DNA of 64,000 nucleotides from RPQJ01 sp963732415 (lineage in GTDB: Bacteria > Pseudomonadota > Gammaproteobacteria > Steroidobacterales > Steroidobacteraceae): positions 46,859-110,858 of the forward strand of contig CAVSZK010000017.1 of NCBI GenBank assembly GCA_963732415.1, read 5' to 3'. The notes under the pieces were generated by a model. The model was given only the letters and a program-made list of their open reading frames with translations, had not been told where the DNA came from and made no database searches. Positions 51,007 to 59,300 of this stretch are shown in pieces (positions within the stretch are counted from its first letter, which is position 1; every line of letters starts with the position of its first letter). Position numbers and translations under genes: made by a program.

Positions 51007-51384
51007 ATGAACGCCGCAATGAACGCCTACCTCGACTTTTTCGTCTACCTGGTCGCGATACTCGGCTTTGTCGCCGTTACGCTGTGGATGAACCGCGTGC
51101 TCGGCCCGAAGCCGGTCGCCTCGGAGATGAAACTCGAGCCCTTCGAGTGCGGCGCAACGGCCATCCAGCAGGTGAACGTCAGGGCAGTGCCGGTCAAGTA
51201 CTACGCCATCGCGGTGATCTTCATCCTGTTCGACCTGGAAACCGTCTTTCTCTACGTCTGGGCGCTGGCGGCACAGCCGCTCACCGCGCCGCTGGTGGTG
51301 GCGTTTGTTGCTTTTACCGTGCTGCTGGTGGTCATCATGCTGTACATCTGGCGCACAGGGCTCCTCGAAGAGGTGACGCGGTGA
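51007..51384 (+). CDS. nuoA: NADH-quinone oxidoreductase subunit A
   Basis: A 125-aa membrane subunit with three helices. The loop motif GPKPVASEMKLEPFECGATA is typical of NuoA (the E. coli version has a similar KxxxYECG), and FILFDLETVFLYVWA is the conserved third-helix region. GGGGA precedes the ATG at 51007; a second ATG at 51019 is possible. First gene of the complex I operon; the next gene overlaps by GTGA. Confidence 0.96.
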   Translation: MNAAMNAYLDFFVYLVAILGFVAVTLWMNRVLGPKPVASEMKLEPFECGATAIQQVNVRAVPVKYYAIAVIFILFDLETVFLYVWALAAQPLTAPLVVAFVAFTVLLVVIMLYIWRTGLLEEVTR

Positions 51385-51884
51385 CCGCCGGCTCGAGTGA
51401 GCGCCGCCCGAGCGCGGCCTTCGAGTACCTGACCACCCGAAAAGACGAATTCGTCGGCTGGGCCCGCAAGTTCTCGTTGTTTCCGTACCCGTTCGTGACC
51501 GCCTGCTGCGCGATGGAGTTCATGTCCGTGAGCTCGACGCTCTACGACACGGACCGCTTCGGCGCTGCACTGCCTCGCTTCACCCCCCGGCAGTCCGACC
51601 TGCTGATGGTGGTAGGCACGGTCACGCACAAGCAGGCGCCTATCCTGCTGAAGGTCTACGAGCAGATGTGCGAGCCCAAGTGGGTGATCGCCTTCGGCGT
51701 GTGCGCGACCAGCGGCGGCTTCTACCAGAACTACGCCGCGCTGCCGGGCATCGACAAGATCATCCCGGTGGACCTGTATATCCCCGGATGCCCGCCCCGG
51801 CCCGAGATGGTCATCGACGGCATCATGAAGTTGCAGGACCGGATCGCCGGCGACCGGCACGCGATCATCAACGAGAAGTTCTGA
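51381..51884 (+). CDS. nuoB: NADH-quinone oxidoreductase subunit B
   Basis: A 167-aa subunit holding the terminal cluster N2. The ligand Cys pair is in TACCAMEFM, with further ligands in FGVCATSGG and PGCPPRPE. The GTG start at 51381 overlaps the nuoA stop. It transfers electrons to quinone at the interface with NuoD and NuoH. Confidence 0.97.
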   Translation: MTAGSSERRPSAAFEYLTTRKDEFVGWARKFSLFPYPFVTACCAMEFMSVSSTLYDTDRFGAALPRFTPRQSDLLMVVGTVTHKQAPILLKVYEQMCEPKWVIAFGVCATSGGFYQNYAALPGIDKIIPVDLYIPGCPPRPEMVIDGIMKLQDRIAGDRHAIINEKF

Positions 51885-51886
51885 CC

Positions 51887-52375
51887 GTGAGCGAAGCAGT
51901 CCTCGAACAGGTTCGCGAGCACCTTGCCGGCATGGCCCAGGAAGCCACGGTGGCGCATGGGACACTGGTCCTGCTGATCGAGCCTGCCCGGCTGCTCGAG
52001 GTCGTCCGCACGCTCAAGGACACGCTCGGCTTCGACATGTTCCTGGACGTTACGGCCGTCGACTGGCCCGAGCGGGAACCGCGCTTCGACGTCGCGTGGC
52101 ACTTCTATTCGAACCGGCAGCATGTCCGGGTGCGCATCAAGGCACGCGTATCGGAGCGAGACCCTGGCGTGGACTCGCTCACCGGCCTGTACGGCTCGGC
52201 GCGCTACATGGAGCGCGAGTGCCACGACATGTACGGCATCGTGTTCCGAGGCAATGACGACCTGCGCCCGATCCTGCTGTACGAGGGTTTCGTGGGCCAC
52301 CCCCTGCGCAAGGACTACCCGAAGCAGAAAGAGCAGCCGCTGGTGCCCTACCGGGCGAGCGAGGCCCGCAAGTGA
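51887..52375 (+). CDS. nuoC: NADH-quinone oxidoreductase subunit C
   Basis: A 162-aa peripheral-arm subunit. The signature is ERECHDMYGIVFRGNDDLRP followed by GHPLRKDYP. It is separate from NuoD, unlike the fused NuoCD of E. coli. The GTG at 51887 lies 2 bp after the nuoB stop, and the stop overlaps the nuoD start (GTGA). Confidence 0.96.
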   Translation: MSEAVLEQVREHLAGMAQEATVAHGTLVLLIEPARLLEVVRTLKDTLGFDMFLDVTAVDWPEREPRFDVAWHFYSNRQHVRVRIKARVSERDPGVDSLTGLYGSARYMERECHDMYGIVFRGNDDLRPILLYEGFVGHPLRKDYPKQKEQPLVPYRASEARK

Positions 52376-53589
52376 GCCTCAAGCTTCCGAACCCGATCCG
52401 GCCCGCGTTCGACAAGGGCGGCACCGACAGCGCCGTCATCGTCAACATCGGCCCGTCGCACCCAGCGACGCACGGCACGATCCAGATCGTCGCCGAGCTC
52501 GACGGCGAGCGAGTGGTGCGCACCGACGTCCACTGCGGCTACCTGCACCGGGGGTTCGAGAAGGAGTGCGAATCGCACACCTGGCACAACCTGATCCCCT
52601 ATGTGGACCGGCTGAATTACTGCTCCGCGCTGATCAACGACTTCGCCTACTGCGAGGCCGTCGAGAAGCTGATGGACATCGAGATCACCCCGCGCTGCCG
52701 TCACCTGCGCACGCTGCTCTCGGAGTATTCGCGCATCGCCGACCACCTGACCTGCATCGCCGCCGCGCTGATGGAACTGGGCGCGATGACGGCATTCCTG
52801 TACCTGGTCACGATCCGCGACTACATCTACGAGCACCTGGCCGCGCTGACAGGCGCCCGCGTCACCTACAGCTACGGCCGAATCGGTGGCCTCGCGAACG
52901 ACGTGCCGGAAGGCTGGCTCAAGCGCCTCGGCGAGATCCTCGACGAAATGGACACGTTCACCGGCCGCGTGCACGGGCTGGTGGACCGTAACCGTATCTT
53001 CATCGACCGCACGCGCGACGTCGGCGTGCTCGGCACTGCCGAGGCGATCAACTGGGGCTTCACCGGCCCGATCCTGCGCTCCACCGGCGCCGCTCGGGAC
53101 CTGCGCAAGGACACGCCCTACCTGTCCTACGCCGAACTCGATTTCGAGGTTCCGGTCGGCATCAAGGGCGACAACTACGACCGCTACTACGTGCGCATGC
53201 GCGAGATCGACGAGTCCGCGCACATGATCCGGCAACTCGTGGAAATGCTCGAGCCCGGAGCGATCAACGTGGACGATCGTCGTTGCGTTTTCCCAGAGAA
53301 AACATTGGTTTACAACGAAATCGAGTCGCTGATAAACCACTTCAAGCTGGTGATGGAAGGGCCGCAGGTGCCCCCGGGCGAGGTCTACTCGGCGCAGGAA
53401 GGCGCGAACGGCGAGCTTGGCTTCTACGTTGTCAGCGTCGGTGGCGGCGTCCCGTGGAAAGTGCACTGCCGCAGCCCGAGTTTCGTCCATATGGGCGGCG
53501 TACACCGGATGCTCGACGGCTACCAGCTGGCCGACATCGTGCCGACCTTCGGCTCGGTCAACATGATCGGCGGGGAGTGCGACAGGTGA
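52372..53589 (+). CDS. nuoD: NADH-quinone oxidoreductase subunit D
   Basis: A 405-aa 49-kDa-type subunit that forms the quinone site. The blocks GPSHPATHGTIQI, CGYLHRGFEKECE, HLTCIAAALMELGAMT and GGVHRMLDGYQLADIVPTFG are present. GTG start overlapping nuoC; the stop overlaps the nuoE start by GTGA. Confidence 0.98.
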   Translation: MSLKLPNPIRPAFDKGGTDSAVIVNIGPSHPATHGTIQIVAELDGERVVRTDVHCGYLHRGFEKECESHTWHNLIPYVDRLNYCSALINDFAYCEAVEKLMDIEITPRCRHLRTLLSEYSRIADHLTCIAAALMELGAMTAFLYLVTIRDYIYEHLAALTGARVTYSYGRIGGLANDVPEGWLKRLGEILDEMDTFTGRVHGLVDRNRIFIDRTRDVGVLGTAEAINWGFTGPILRSTGAARDLRKDTPYLSYAELDFEVPVGIKGDNYDRYYVRMREIDESAHMIRQLVEMLEPGAINVDDRRCVFPEKTLVYNEIESLINHFKLVMEGPQVPPGEVYSAQEGANGELGFYVVSVGGGVPWKVHCRSPSFVHMGGVHRMLDGYQLADIVPTFGSVNMIGGECDR

Positions 53590-54050
53590 AGCACCTGATC
53601 CCTGAATTCGAGAACCTTCGCAAGCGCTTCCCGGCCGGCTTCGAGTCGTCGCTGGTGCTGCCCTGCCTGCGTCGGATCCAGGAAGACCGCGGCTATGTCG
53701 CGGATGACGACGTCGAGCAACTGACCGCCTACCTCGGGGTGCCGCGCATCCAGATAGAGGAGGTGCTGTCGTTCTATACCCAGTTCCGCCGCAAGCCGAT
53801 CGGCCGCTGGCACCTGCAGATGTGCCACAACGTCAGCTGCTCGATGCGCGGCGCCGAGACGCTGCTCTCGTACGTCGAGCGAAAGCTCGGCGTTCGCCCG
53901 GGCGAGACCACGGCCGACGGCCGCTACACGCTTTCCACGGCCGAATGCCTGGGCTCCTGCGGCACGGCGCCGATGATGATGGTCAACGACACGTACCACG
54001 AGAACCTCACGGCCGAAAAGCTGGACACGCTGCTGGAGGGCCTTAAATAG
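53586..54050 (+). CDS. nuoE: NADH-quinone oxidoreductase subunit E
   Basis: A 154-aa subunit of the NADH dehydrogenase module that binds the off-path [2Fe-2S] cluster N1a. The ligands follow C-x4-C and C-x3-C (MCHNVSC and ECLGSCGTAP). Helical N-terminal thioredoxin-like fold. GTG start. Confidence 0.97.
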   Translation: MKHLIPEFENLRKRFPAGFESSLVLPCLRRIQEDRGYVADDDVEQLTAYLGVPRIQIEEVLSFYTQFRRKPIGRWHLQMCHNVSCSMRGAETLLSYVERKLGVRPGETTADGRYTLSTAECLGSCGTAPMMMVNDTYHENLTAEKLDTLLEGLK

Positions 54051-54052
54051 CC

Positions 54053-55351
54053 ATGCCCGGCCGCCAGATCATCATGACGTTCCCGGTCACGGCGACCTCG
54101 CACTCGCTGGCGGAATATCGCGCCCGCGGCGGATACCAGGCGCTCGAGAAGACCCTGCGTGAAATGAAGCCCTCGGACGTCACCAAGGAAGTCACGGCGT
54201 CCGGCCTGCAGGGCCGCGGCGGCGCGTCGTTCCCCATGGGCCGCAAGTGGCAGGTGATCGTGCCCGACGACGGCCAGCCGCACTACCTGATCGCCAATGC
54301 CGACGAGGGTGAACCCGGTACCTTCAAGGACCGTTGGATCCTTGAGAACAACCCGCACATGCTGATCGAGTCGATGGCGATCGCCAGCTACGCGCTCGGC
54401 GCGCGCAACTGCTTCGTCTACATCCGCGGCGAGTTCGACCTGCCCTACCGCCGCCTTGCCGGTGCGGTCGAGGAGGCCTACGAGGCGGGATACTTCGGCG
54501 AGAAGATTCTCGGCAGCGGTTTTTCCTGCGACATCGTCGTGTACCGCGGTGCCGGCGCATACGTCGCGGGCGAGGCCTCCGGCCTGCTCGCATCGCTGGA
54601 GGGCAAGAAGAGCTATCCGCGCAACCGCCCGCCGCGGCTGACGGTCAAGGGGCTCTACCAGCAACCGACCGTGGTGAACAACGTCGAGTCGCTGTCGAAC
54701 ATCGCCTGGATCATCGCCAACGGCGCCGACGCCTTCAAGGCGGTCGGGACGCCGAAGAGCCCGGGCACGCGGCTCATCTCCGTGTCGGGGCACGTCAATC
54801 GCCCGGGCGTATACGAGGTCGAACTCGGCTACCCGTGGATGAAGTTCCTGGAAGAAGACTGCGGCGGAATCCTGGACGGGCGTGCGATCAAGTGCGTGGT
54901 GCCCGGCGGAGTGTCGTCCAAGGTACTCACCGGCAGCGATATCGCGGATCTCAAGCTGTCGCACGAGGCGTTGTGGGACGTCGGCTCGACGCTCGGTTCC
55001 GGCGGCATGATCGTGATCGCGGAAGGCACCTGCATGGTGAGCCTGCTGCAGGTGATGCTGCGCTTCTACCACCACGAGTCCTGCGGACAGTGCACGCCCT
55101 GCCGCCACGGCACGGGCTGGATGCACCGGATCATCGACCGCATCGCCGCCGGCCAGGGCCGCCCGGAGGACATCGAGCGCCTCTACTACATCTCAAAATT
55201 CAACGACGGGACCACGATCTGCGGCCTCGGGGACGCGGCGGGCTACGCCTGCACCGGCATCCTCGACAAGTTCCGCGACGAGTTCGAGTACTGCATCGAG
55301 CACAAGCGCTCGCGTTTCGATGGGAACCTGGAATGCCTGAGATCTTCCTGA
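54053..55351 (+). CDS. nuoF: NADH-quinone oxidoreductase subunit F
   Basis: A 432-aa NADH- and FMN-binding subunit. NADH/FMN motifs are LQGRGGASFPMGRKW, NADEGEPGTFKDRW and GAGAYVAGEASGLLAS. The [4Fe-4S] N3 ligands lie in ESCGQCTPCRHGTGW and TICGLGDAA. It begins 2 bp after nuoE, and its 3' end overlaps nuoG by 19 bp. Confidence 0.98.
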   Translation: MPGRQIIMTFPVTATSHSLAEYRARGGYQALEKTLREMKPSDVTKEVTASGLQGRGGASFPMGRKWQVIVPDDGQPHYLIANADEGEPGTFKDRWILENNPHMLIESMAIASYALGARNCFVYIRGEFDLPYRRLAGAVEEAYEAGYFGEKILGSGFSCDIVVYRGAGAYVAGEASGLLASLEGKKSYPRNRPPRLTVKGLYQQPTVVNNVESLSNIAWIIANGADAFKAVGTPKSPGTRLISVSGHVNRPGVYEVELGYPWMKFLEEDCGGILDGRAIKCVVPGGVSSKVLTGSDIADLKLSHEALWDVGSTLGSGGMIVIAEGTCMVSLLQVMLRFYHHESCGQCTPCRHGTGWMHRIIDRIAAGQGRPEDIERLYYISKFNDGTTICGLGDAAGYACTGILDKFRDEFEYCIEHKRSRFDGNLECLRSS

Positions 55352-56766
55352 ACGGGCAGGCAGTCGAGGCCGGCGCGGAGCAGACCGTGCTCGAGGTCGC
55401 GCTCGCCAATGGCATCCACGTGCCGACATTCTGCTGGCACCCGCAGCTTTCGACGGCCGGCAACTGCAGGATGTGCCTGGTCGAGGTCGAGGGCCGCGGG
55501 CTCGACATCGCCTGCAACATGCCGGTCAGCGCCGGCATGAAGGTATTCACCGACTCCGAGGAGGTGAAAGCGCACCGCAAGGCCATCCTGCAGTTCATCA
55601 CGCTCAATCACCCGGTGGACTGCGGCATCTGCGACAAGGCCGGCGAGTGCTCGCTGCAGGACTACCACTACACGTACAACGGCGAGGCCTCGCTGTCGCG
55701 CGACGAGAAGGTGCGCTCGACCAAGTACTACAACCTGTCGAACCGCATCCTGCTCGACAACGAGCGCTGCATCCTCTGCCTGCGCTGCACGCGATTCACG
55801 CACGAGATATCGAAGTCGATGGCGCTCGGCGTCGAACGCCGCGGCGACGTGTCTAACATCCGGCCCGTCGAGGATCGTCCTCTATCCGAGGACCCGTACT
55901 CCGACAACATCGTGGATATCTGCCCGGTCGGTGCGCTGCAGTCACGGCAGTTCCTGCACAAGGCGCGAGTCTGGTACCTCAAGGCCACGCCGTCGGTGTG
56001 CCCGGGCTGCGAGCGCGGCTGCACCATCCAGGTCTGGCACCGGAAGCCCGAGTGGTTCCTGAAGTCACTCGACCAGCGGCAGAACACCAGCATCGCGCGC
56101 ATAACGCCGCTCGAGAACCCGGCCGTGAACGGCCCGTGGATCTGCAACAAGGGACGCGACCTGGCACGGATCTTCGAGCGCACCCGCGCCGAGGAACCGA
56201 TGCTGAAGGGCCGCCCGGTCAGCGTCGCTGCGGCGCTGGACGAGGCCCGCCGACTGATCGGCGCGGCGCGCCGCCCTGTCGCGCTGGTCTCGAACTGGGG
56301 ATCCAACGAGGAACTCGAGACGTTCAAGCGCTGCCTGGGCGAGGTGTTCCACTGCCACGTCAAGCGCGACTGGCTGCCTGAGGAAGGCGAGCGCGTCGAG
56401 GATGACCTTCTGATCCGCGCCGACAAGAACCCGAACTCGGCGAAGGCGCGCGAACTCTTCCACCAGGTGGGCGATCCGGTGATCGACGAAGGCACCGACC
56501 TGGTGCTCGCCTGGGGCGAGGGTTTCGACTTCGCCCGGGTGCCGCGGCAGGCGAAGGTGATTTTCCTGAATTCCTACCTGCAGCCCGAGAACGGCCATGC
56601 CGACGTGTTCCTGCCCGTCAGCGTGCAGACCGAGCGACGCGGCCACTACACCAACTTCCAGGGCGTGGTGAGCGCGTTCGAATCCTGCTTCGAGAAGAAG
56701 CCGGGCGTGTCGCACGCCGAGGACCTGTTCAAGGCGCTGGCAGCGCCTGCGCGGGAACACGCATGA
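55333..56766 (+). CDS. nuoG: NADH-quinone oxidoreductase subunit G, short form
   Basis: A 477-aa subunit carrying several clusters. The N-terminal [2Fe-2S] motif is FCWHPQLSTAGNCRMC. HPVDCGICDKAGEC is the His/Cys-ligated cluster and RCILCLRCTRF … CPVGAL the next. A further CPGCERGC with a distant Cys (GPWICNKGRD) resembles the N7 motif. The molybdopterin-like C-terminal region is much shorter than in the usual 690-910-aa NuoG. The frame is intact and nuoH follows with a normal overlap, so this looks natural rather than broken. Confidence 0.95.
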   Translation: MPEIFLNGQAVEAGAEQTVLEVALANGIHVPTFCWHPQLSTAGNCRMCLVEVEGRGLDIACNMPVSAGMKVFTDSEEVKAHRKAILQFITLNHPVDCGICDKAGECSLQDYHYTYNGEASLSRDEKVRSTKYYNLSNRILLDNERCILCLRCTRFTHEISKSMALGVERRGDVSNIRPVEDRPLSEDPYSDNIVDICPVGALQSRQFLHKARVWYLKATPSVCPGCERGCTIQVWHRKPEWFLKSLDQRQNTSIARITPLENPAVNGPWICNKGRDLARIFERTRAEEPMLKGRPVSVAAALDEARRLIGAARRPVALVSNWGSNEELETFKRCLGEVFHCHVKRDWLPEEGERVEDDLLIRADKNPNSAKARELFHQVGDPVIDEGTDLVLAWGEGFDFARVPRQAKVIFLNSYLQPENGHADVFLPVSVQTERRGHYTNFQGVVSAFESCFEKKPGVSHAEDLFKALAAPAREHA

Positions 56767-57899
56767 CGCCGGACTTCACCATCCTGGTCGTGTACATCGC
56801 CTACGCGCTGGGCTTGCTGCTCACGCTGGGCGCGGTGCTCACATGGGTCGAGCGCAAGCAGGCCGCGATCATGTCCGATCGCATTGGCGCCAACCGGGCG
56901 TACCTGCGCATCCCCTTCACGCAGGTGAAGCTGATCTGGTTCGGCCTGTTCCACGGCATGGCAGACGGACTGAAACTGCTGCTGAAAGAGGATTTCAAGC
57001 CGCGCGCCTACGACAGCCTCGCCTACGCGCTGGGGCCGTGGCTCGCATTCACGCCGGTCATGCTGGTGTTCGCGGTGATCCCGTTCGGCGGCACGTTGAA
57101 TCCGGGCCTGCTGTTCCCCAGCCTTGCCGATACGTTCGGCGGACGCACCTACCCGATGCAGATCGCGCCGATCGACGCCGGGCTGCTGGTGGTGTTCGCG
57201 TTCAGCGGCATCAGCATCATCGGTGCGATGCTCGCGGGCTGGTCGTCGGACAACAAGTTCTCGATGCTCGGCGCGCTGCGCGCCGGCGCGCAGCTGATCT
57301 CCTACGAGCTGGTGATGGGCCTCACCGTGCTCGGCCTGATCCTGATCTACGGCACCGTGGACCTGGACTCCATCGTCCGCCATCAGTCCGGGACCGCGCT
57401 CGGCTTCCTGCCGGCCTGGGGCATCGTCTGGCAGCCGCTGGGCGCGCTGCTGTTCCTGGTCGCGGGCATCGCCGAGAACAAGCGCATCCCGTTCGACCTT
57501 CCCGAGGCCGAATCGGAACTGATCTCGGGTTACTTCACCGAATACAGCGGCATGAAGCAGGGCTTGTTCATGCTCTCGGAGTTCGTGGAGATCGCGATCA
57601 TCGCGGCGCTGTTCGTCACGCTCTTCTTTGGCGGCTACAACCTGCCCTGGATGAGCGACGCAGGCTTCACGCTTCCCGGTGGCGTCGTGCTGGCCATGAG
57701 CCACGGCTGGGTCGTGCTGCTTCAACTGGTCACGTTCCTGGTCAAGGTGCTGCTGCTCTGCAGCTTCCAGATCCTGGTGCGCTGGACACTGCCGCGCTTC
57801 CGCTGGGACCAGCTGCTGCGCTTCGCGTGGAAGTTCCTGCTGCCGCTGGCCATCATCAACCTCGTCGTGACCGTGGGCGCGGTCTGGGCATTCGGGTGA
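56763..57899 (+). CDS. nuoH: NADH-quinone oxidoreductase subunit H
   Basis: A 378-aa membrane subunit with eight or nine helices. Motifs are WVERKQAAIMSDRIGANRAY, ADGLKLLLKEDFKP, IAENKRIPFDLPEAESELIS and GYFTEYSGMKQGLFMLSEF, the conserved loops of the quinone entry site. It overlaps the nuoG stop by ATGA. Confidence 0.98.
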   Translation: MTPDFTILVVYIAYALGLLLTLGAVLTWVERKQAAIMSDRIGANRAYLRIPFTQVKLIWFGLFHGMADGLKLLLKEDFKPRAYDSLAYALGPWLAFTPVMLVFAVIPFGGTLNPGLLFPSLADTFGGRTYPMQIAPIDAGLLVVFAFSGISIIGAMLAGWSSDNKFSMLGALRAGAQLISYELVMGLTVLGLILIYGTVDLDSIVRHQSGTALGFLPAWGIVWQPLGALLFLVAGIAENKRIPFDLPEAESELISGYFTEYSGMKQGLFMLSEFVEIAIIAALFVTLFFGGYNLPWMSDAGFTLPGGVVLAMSHGWVVLLQLVTFLVKVLLLCSFQILVRWTLPRFRWDQLLRFAWKFLLPLAIINLVVTVGAVWAFG

Positions 57900-57909
57900 G
57901 GCGGAACGA

Positions 57910-58488
57910 ATGAACCGCAAGCCACATGTCCGCCGCCGCTACTGGAACGAGCCCGAGATGGGCTGGTGGGAGCGCGCCTATGTATTCGAAGTGGCGCGCG
58001 GGCTCGCCATCACCGGTGGCGTGTTCCTGCGCAACATGGGGAAGTGGCTCACGGGCCGCAAGGGTGCACTGACCTCCTACTACCCCGAGGAAACCCGCGC
58101 CGATTACGCCGCCGCCAATCGCGGCAAGCATGTGCTCACGCGACGCCCCGACGGGCGCCCGCAGTGCGTGGCCTGCAACATGTGCGCGACGGTGTGCCCT
58201 GCGCAGGTGATCGAGATCGACGCCGCATTCGACCCAGACGATCCCTCGCACCCGAAGTACCCGTCGCGCTTCGAGATCGACTACTCGCGCTGCGTGTTCT
58301 GCGGCCTCTGCGTCGAGGCCTGCCCCGAGGACGCGATCCGCATGGCCAAGGAAACACCAGGCCTGCCGGGCTTCGATCGCCATGGCATGTGGCTGGGCAA
58401 GGAAGAACTGCTGAACTGGCAGCCCCAGGAAGACGTGGCAAAGCCCTACCCCATCCAGGGTGGCAGCCGACCGGGAGGCGCCGCATGA
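57910..58488 (+). CDS. nuoI: NADH-quinone oxidoreductase subunit I
   Basis: A 192-aa ferredoxin-like subunit with two [4Fe-4S] clusters (N6a, N6b): CVACNMCATVCP and CVFCGLCVEACP. The N-terminal amphipathic part anchors it to the membrane arm. GAGGCGG lies upstream of the ATG. Confidence 0.98.
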   Translation: MNRKPHVRRRYWNEPEMGWWERAYVFEVARGLAITGGVFLRNMGKWLTGRKGALTSYYPEETRADYAAANRGKHVLTRRPDGRPQCVACNMCATVCPAQVIEIDAAFDPDDPSHPKYPSRFEIDYSRCVFCGLCVEACPEDAIRMAKETPGLPGFDRHGMWLGKEELLNWQPQEDVAKPYPIQGGSRPGGAA

Positions 58489-59003
58489 ACGGCAGCATGC
58501 TGCTGACCCTGTTCTTCTGCGCCGGCGCACTCGCGGGCGGCGTTCTTATGCTGATAGCGCGGCACCCGATGCGCGTGGCGCTGGCGCTGATCGGCTCCAT
58601 GCTGTCGCTGGCCGGCATCTACGCGATTCTCGGTGTGCACGTGATCGCGGTCTTCCAGGTGCTGATCTACGTGGGCGCCGTCATGGTCTTCATGGTCTAC
58701 GTGATCATGCTGCTCGACGTGCGTGATCCATCATTCCTGCGCCGCTATGGCGGTACGCTGGTGACCGGGATGATCGCGGCGGCGCTGCTGGCTGCGGTGC
58801 TGGCCGCCGTGGTTTCCAGTGGCGGCGCAGCTATTGCACTGGACGCGGATGCCACTGGCGGCGCGCAGTTCCTGGTCCAGCCTTTCTCAGCCGGGTTCCT
58901 GCGTGATTACTGGCTGCACTTCGAGCTGACGTCGGTACTGCTGCTCGCGGCAGTGGTGGCGGCGGTCGCGGTCATCAAGGGTGGGCGGAGGAACGATGGA
59001 TAG
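58485..59003 (+). CDS. nuoJ: NADH-quinone oxidoreductase subunit J
   Basis: A 172-aa five-helix membrane subunit. The conserved third helix reads HVIAVFQVLIYVGAVMVFMV, with the pi-bulge region expected there. It overlaps nuoI by ATGA, and its end overlaps nuoK by 8 bp. Confidence 0.97.
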   Translation: MNGSMLLTLFFCAGALAGGVLMLIARHPMRVALALIGSMLSLAGIYAILGVHVIAVFQVLIYVGAVMVFMVYVIMLLDVRDPSFLRRYGGTLVTGMIAAALLAAVLAAVVSSGGAAIALDADATGGAQFLVQPFSAGFLRDYWLHFELTSVLLLAAVVAAVAVIKGGRRNDG

Positions 59004-59298
59004 GGCGCAGCTGCTGCTGCTGACCGGCGTCGCGCTGTTCGCGCTCGGCCTGGCCGGCGTGATGGTGCGTCGCAACGCGCTGGTCATGCTGATGTGCATG
59101 GAGCTGATGCTGAATGGCGTGATCCTGACGCTGGTCACGTTTGCGCAGCAGACGGCAACCATCGACGGCGCTGTGCTGGTGCTGCTGATCTTCGTAGTCG
59201 CGGCGTCTGAGATCGGCATCGCGATCCCGATCGTGCTGCTGCTGTCGAAACAGCGGCGCACACTCGACGTCGAGGCCTACCGGGAGCTGAAAGGCTGA
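58996..59298 (+). CDS. nuoK: NADH-quinone oxidoreductase subunit K
   Basis: A 100-aa three-helix proton-translocating subunit. The two conserved membrane Glu are in MLMCMELMLNGVIL and VAASEIGIAIPIVLLL. The start at 58996 is chosen over 58981 because GGAGGAACG precedes it and the family length fits. Confidence 0.97.
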   Translation: MDRAQLLLLTGVALFALGLAGVMVRRNALVMLMCMELMLNGVILTLVTFAQQTATIDGAVLVLLIFVVAASEIGIAIPIVLLLSKQRRTLDVEAYRELKG

Positions 59299-59300
59299 CC

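Noticed and set aside
48125..51019. 964-residue version of the flavoprotein gene
   Set aside because: The upstream part is a shadow frame of the cytochrome b gene. The FAD motif starts right after 50107.
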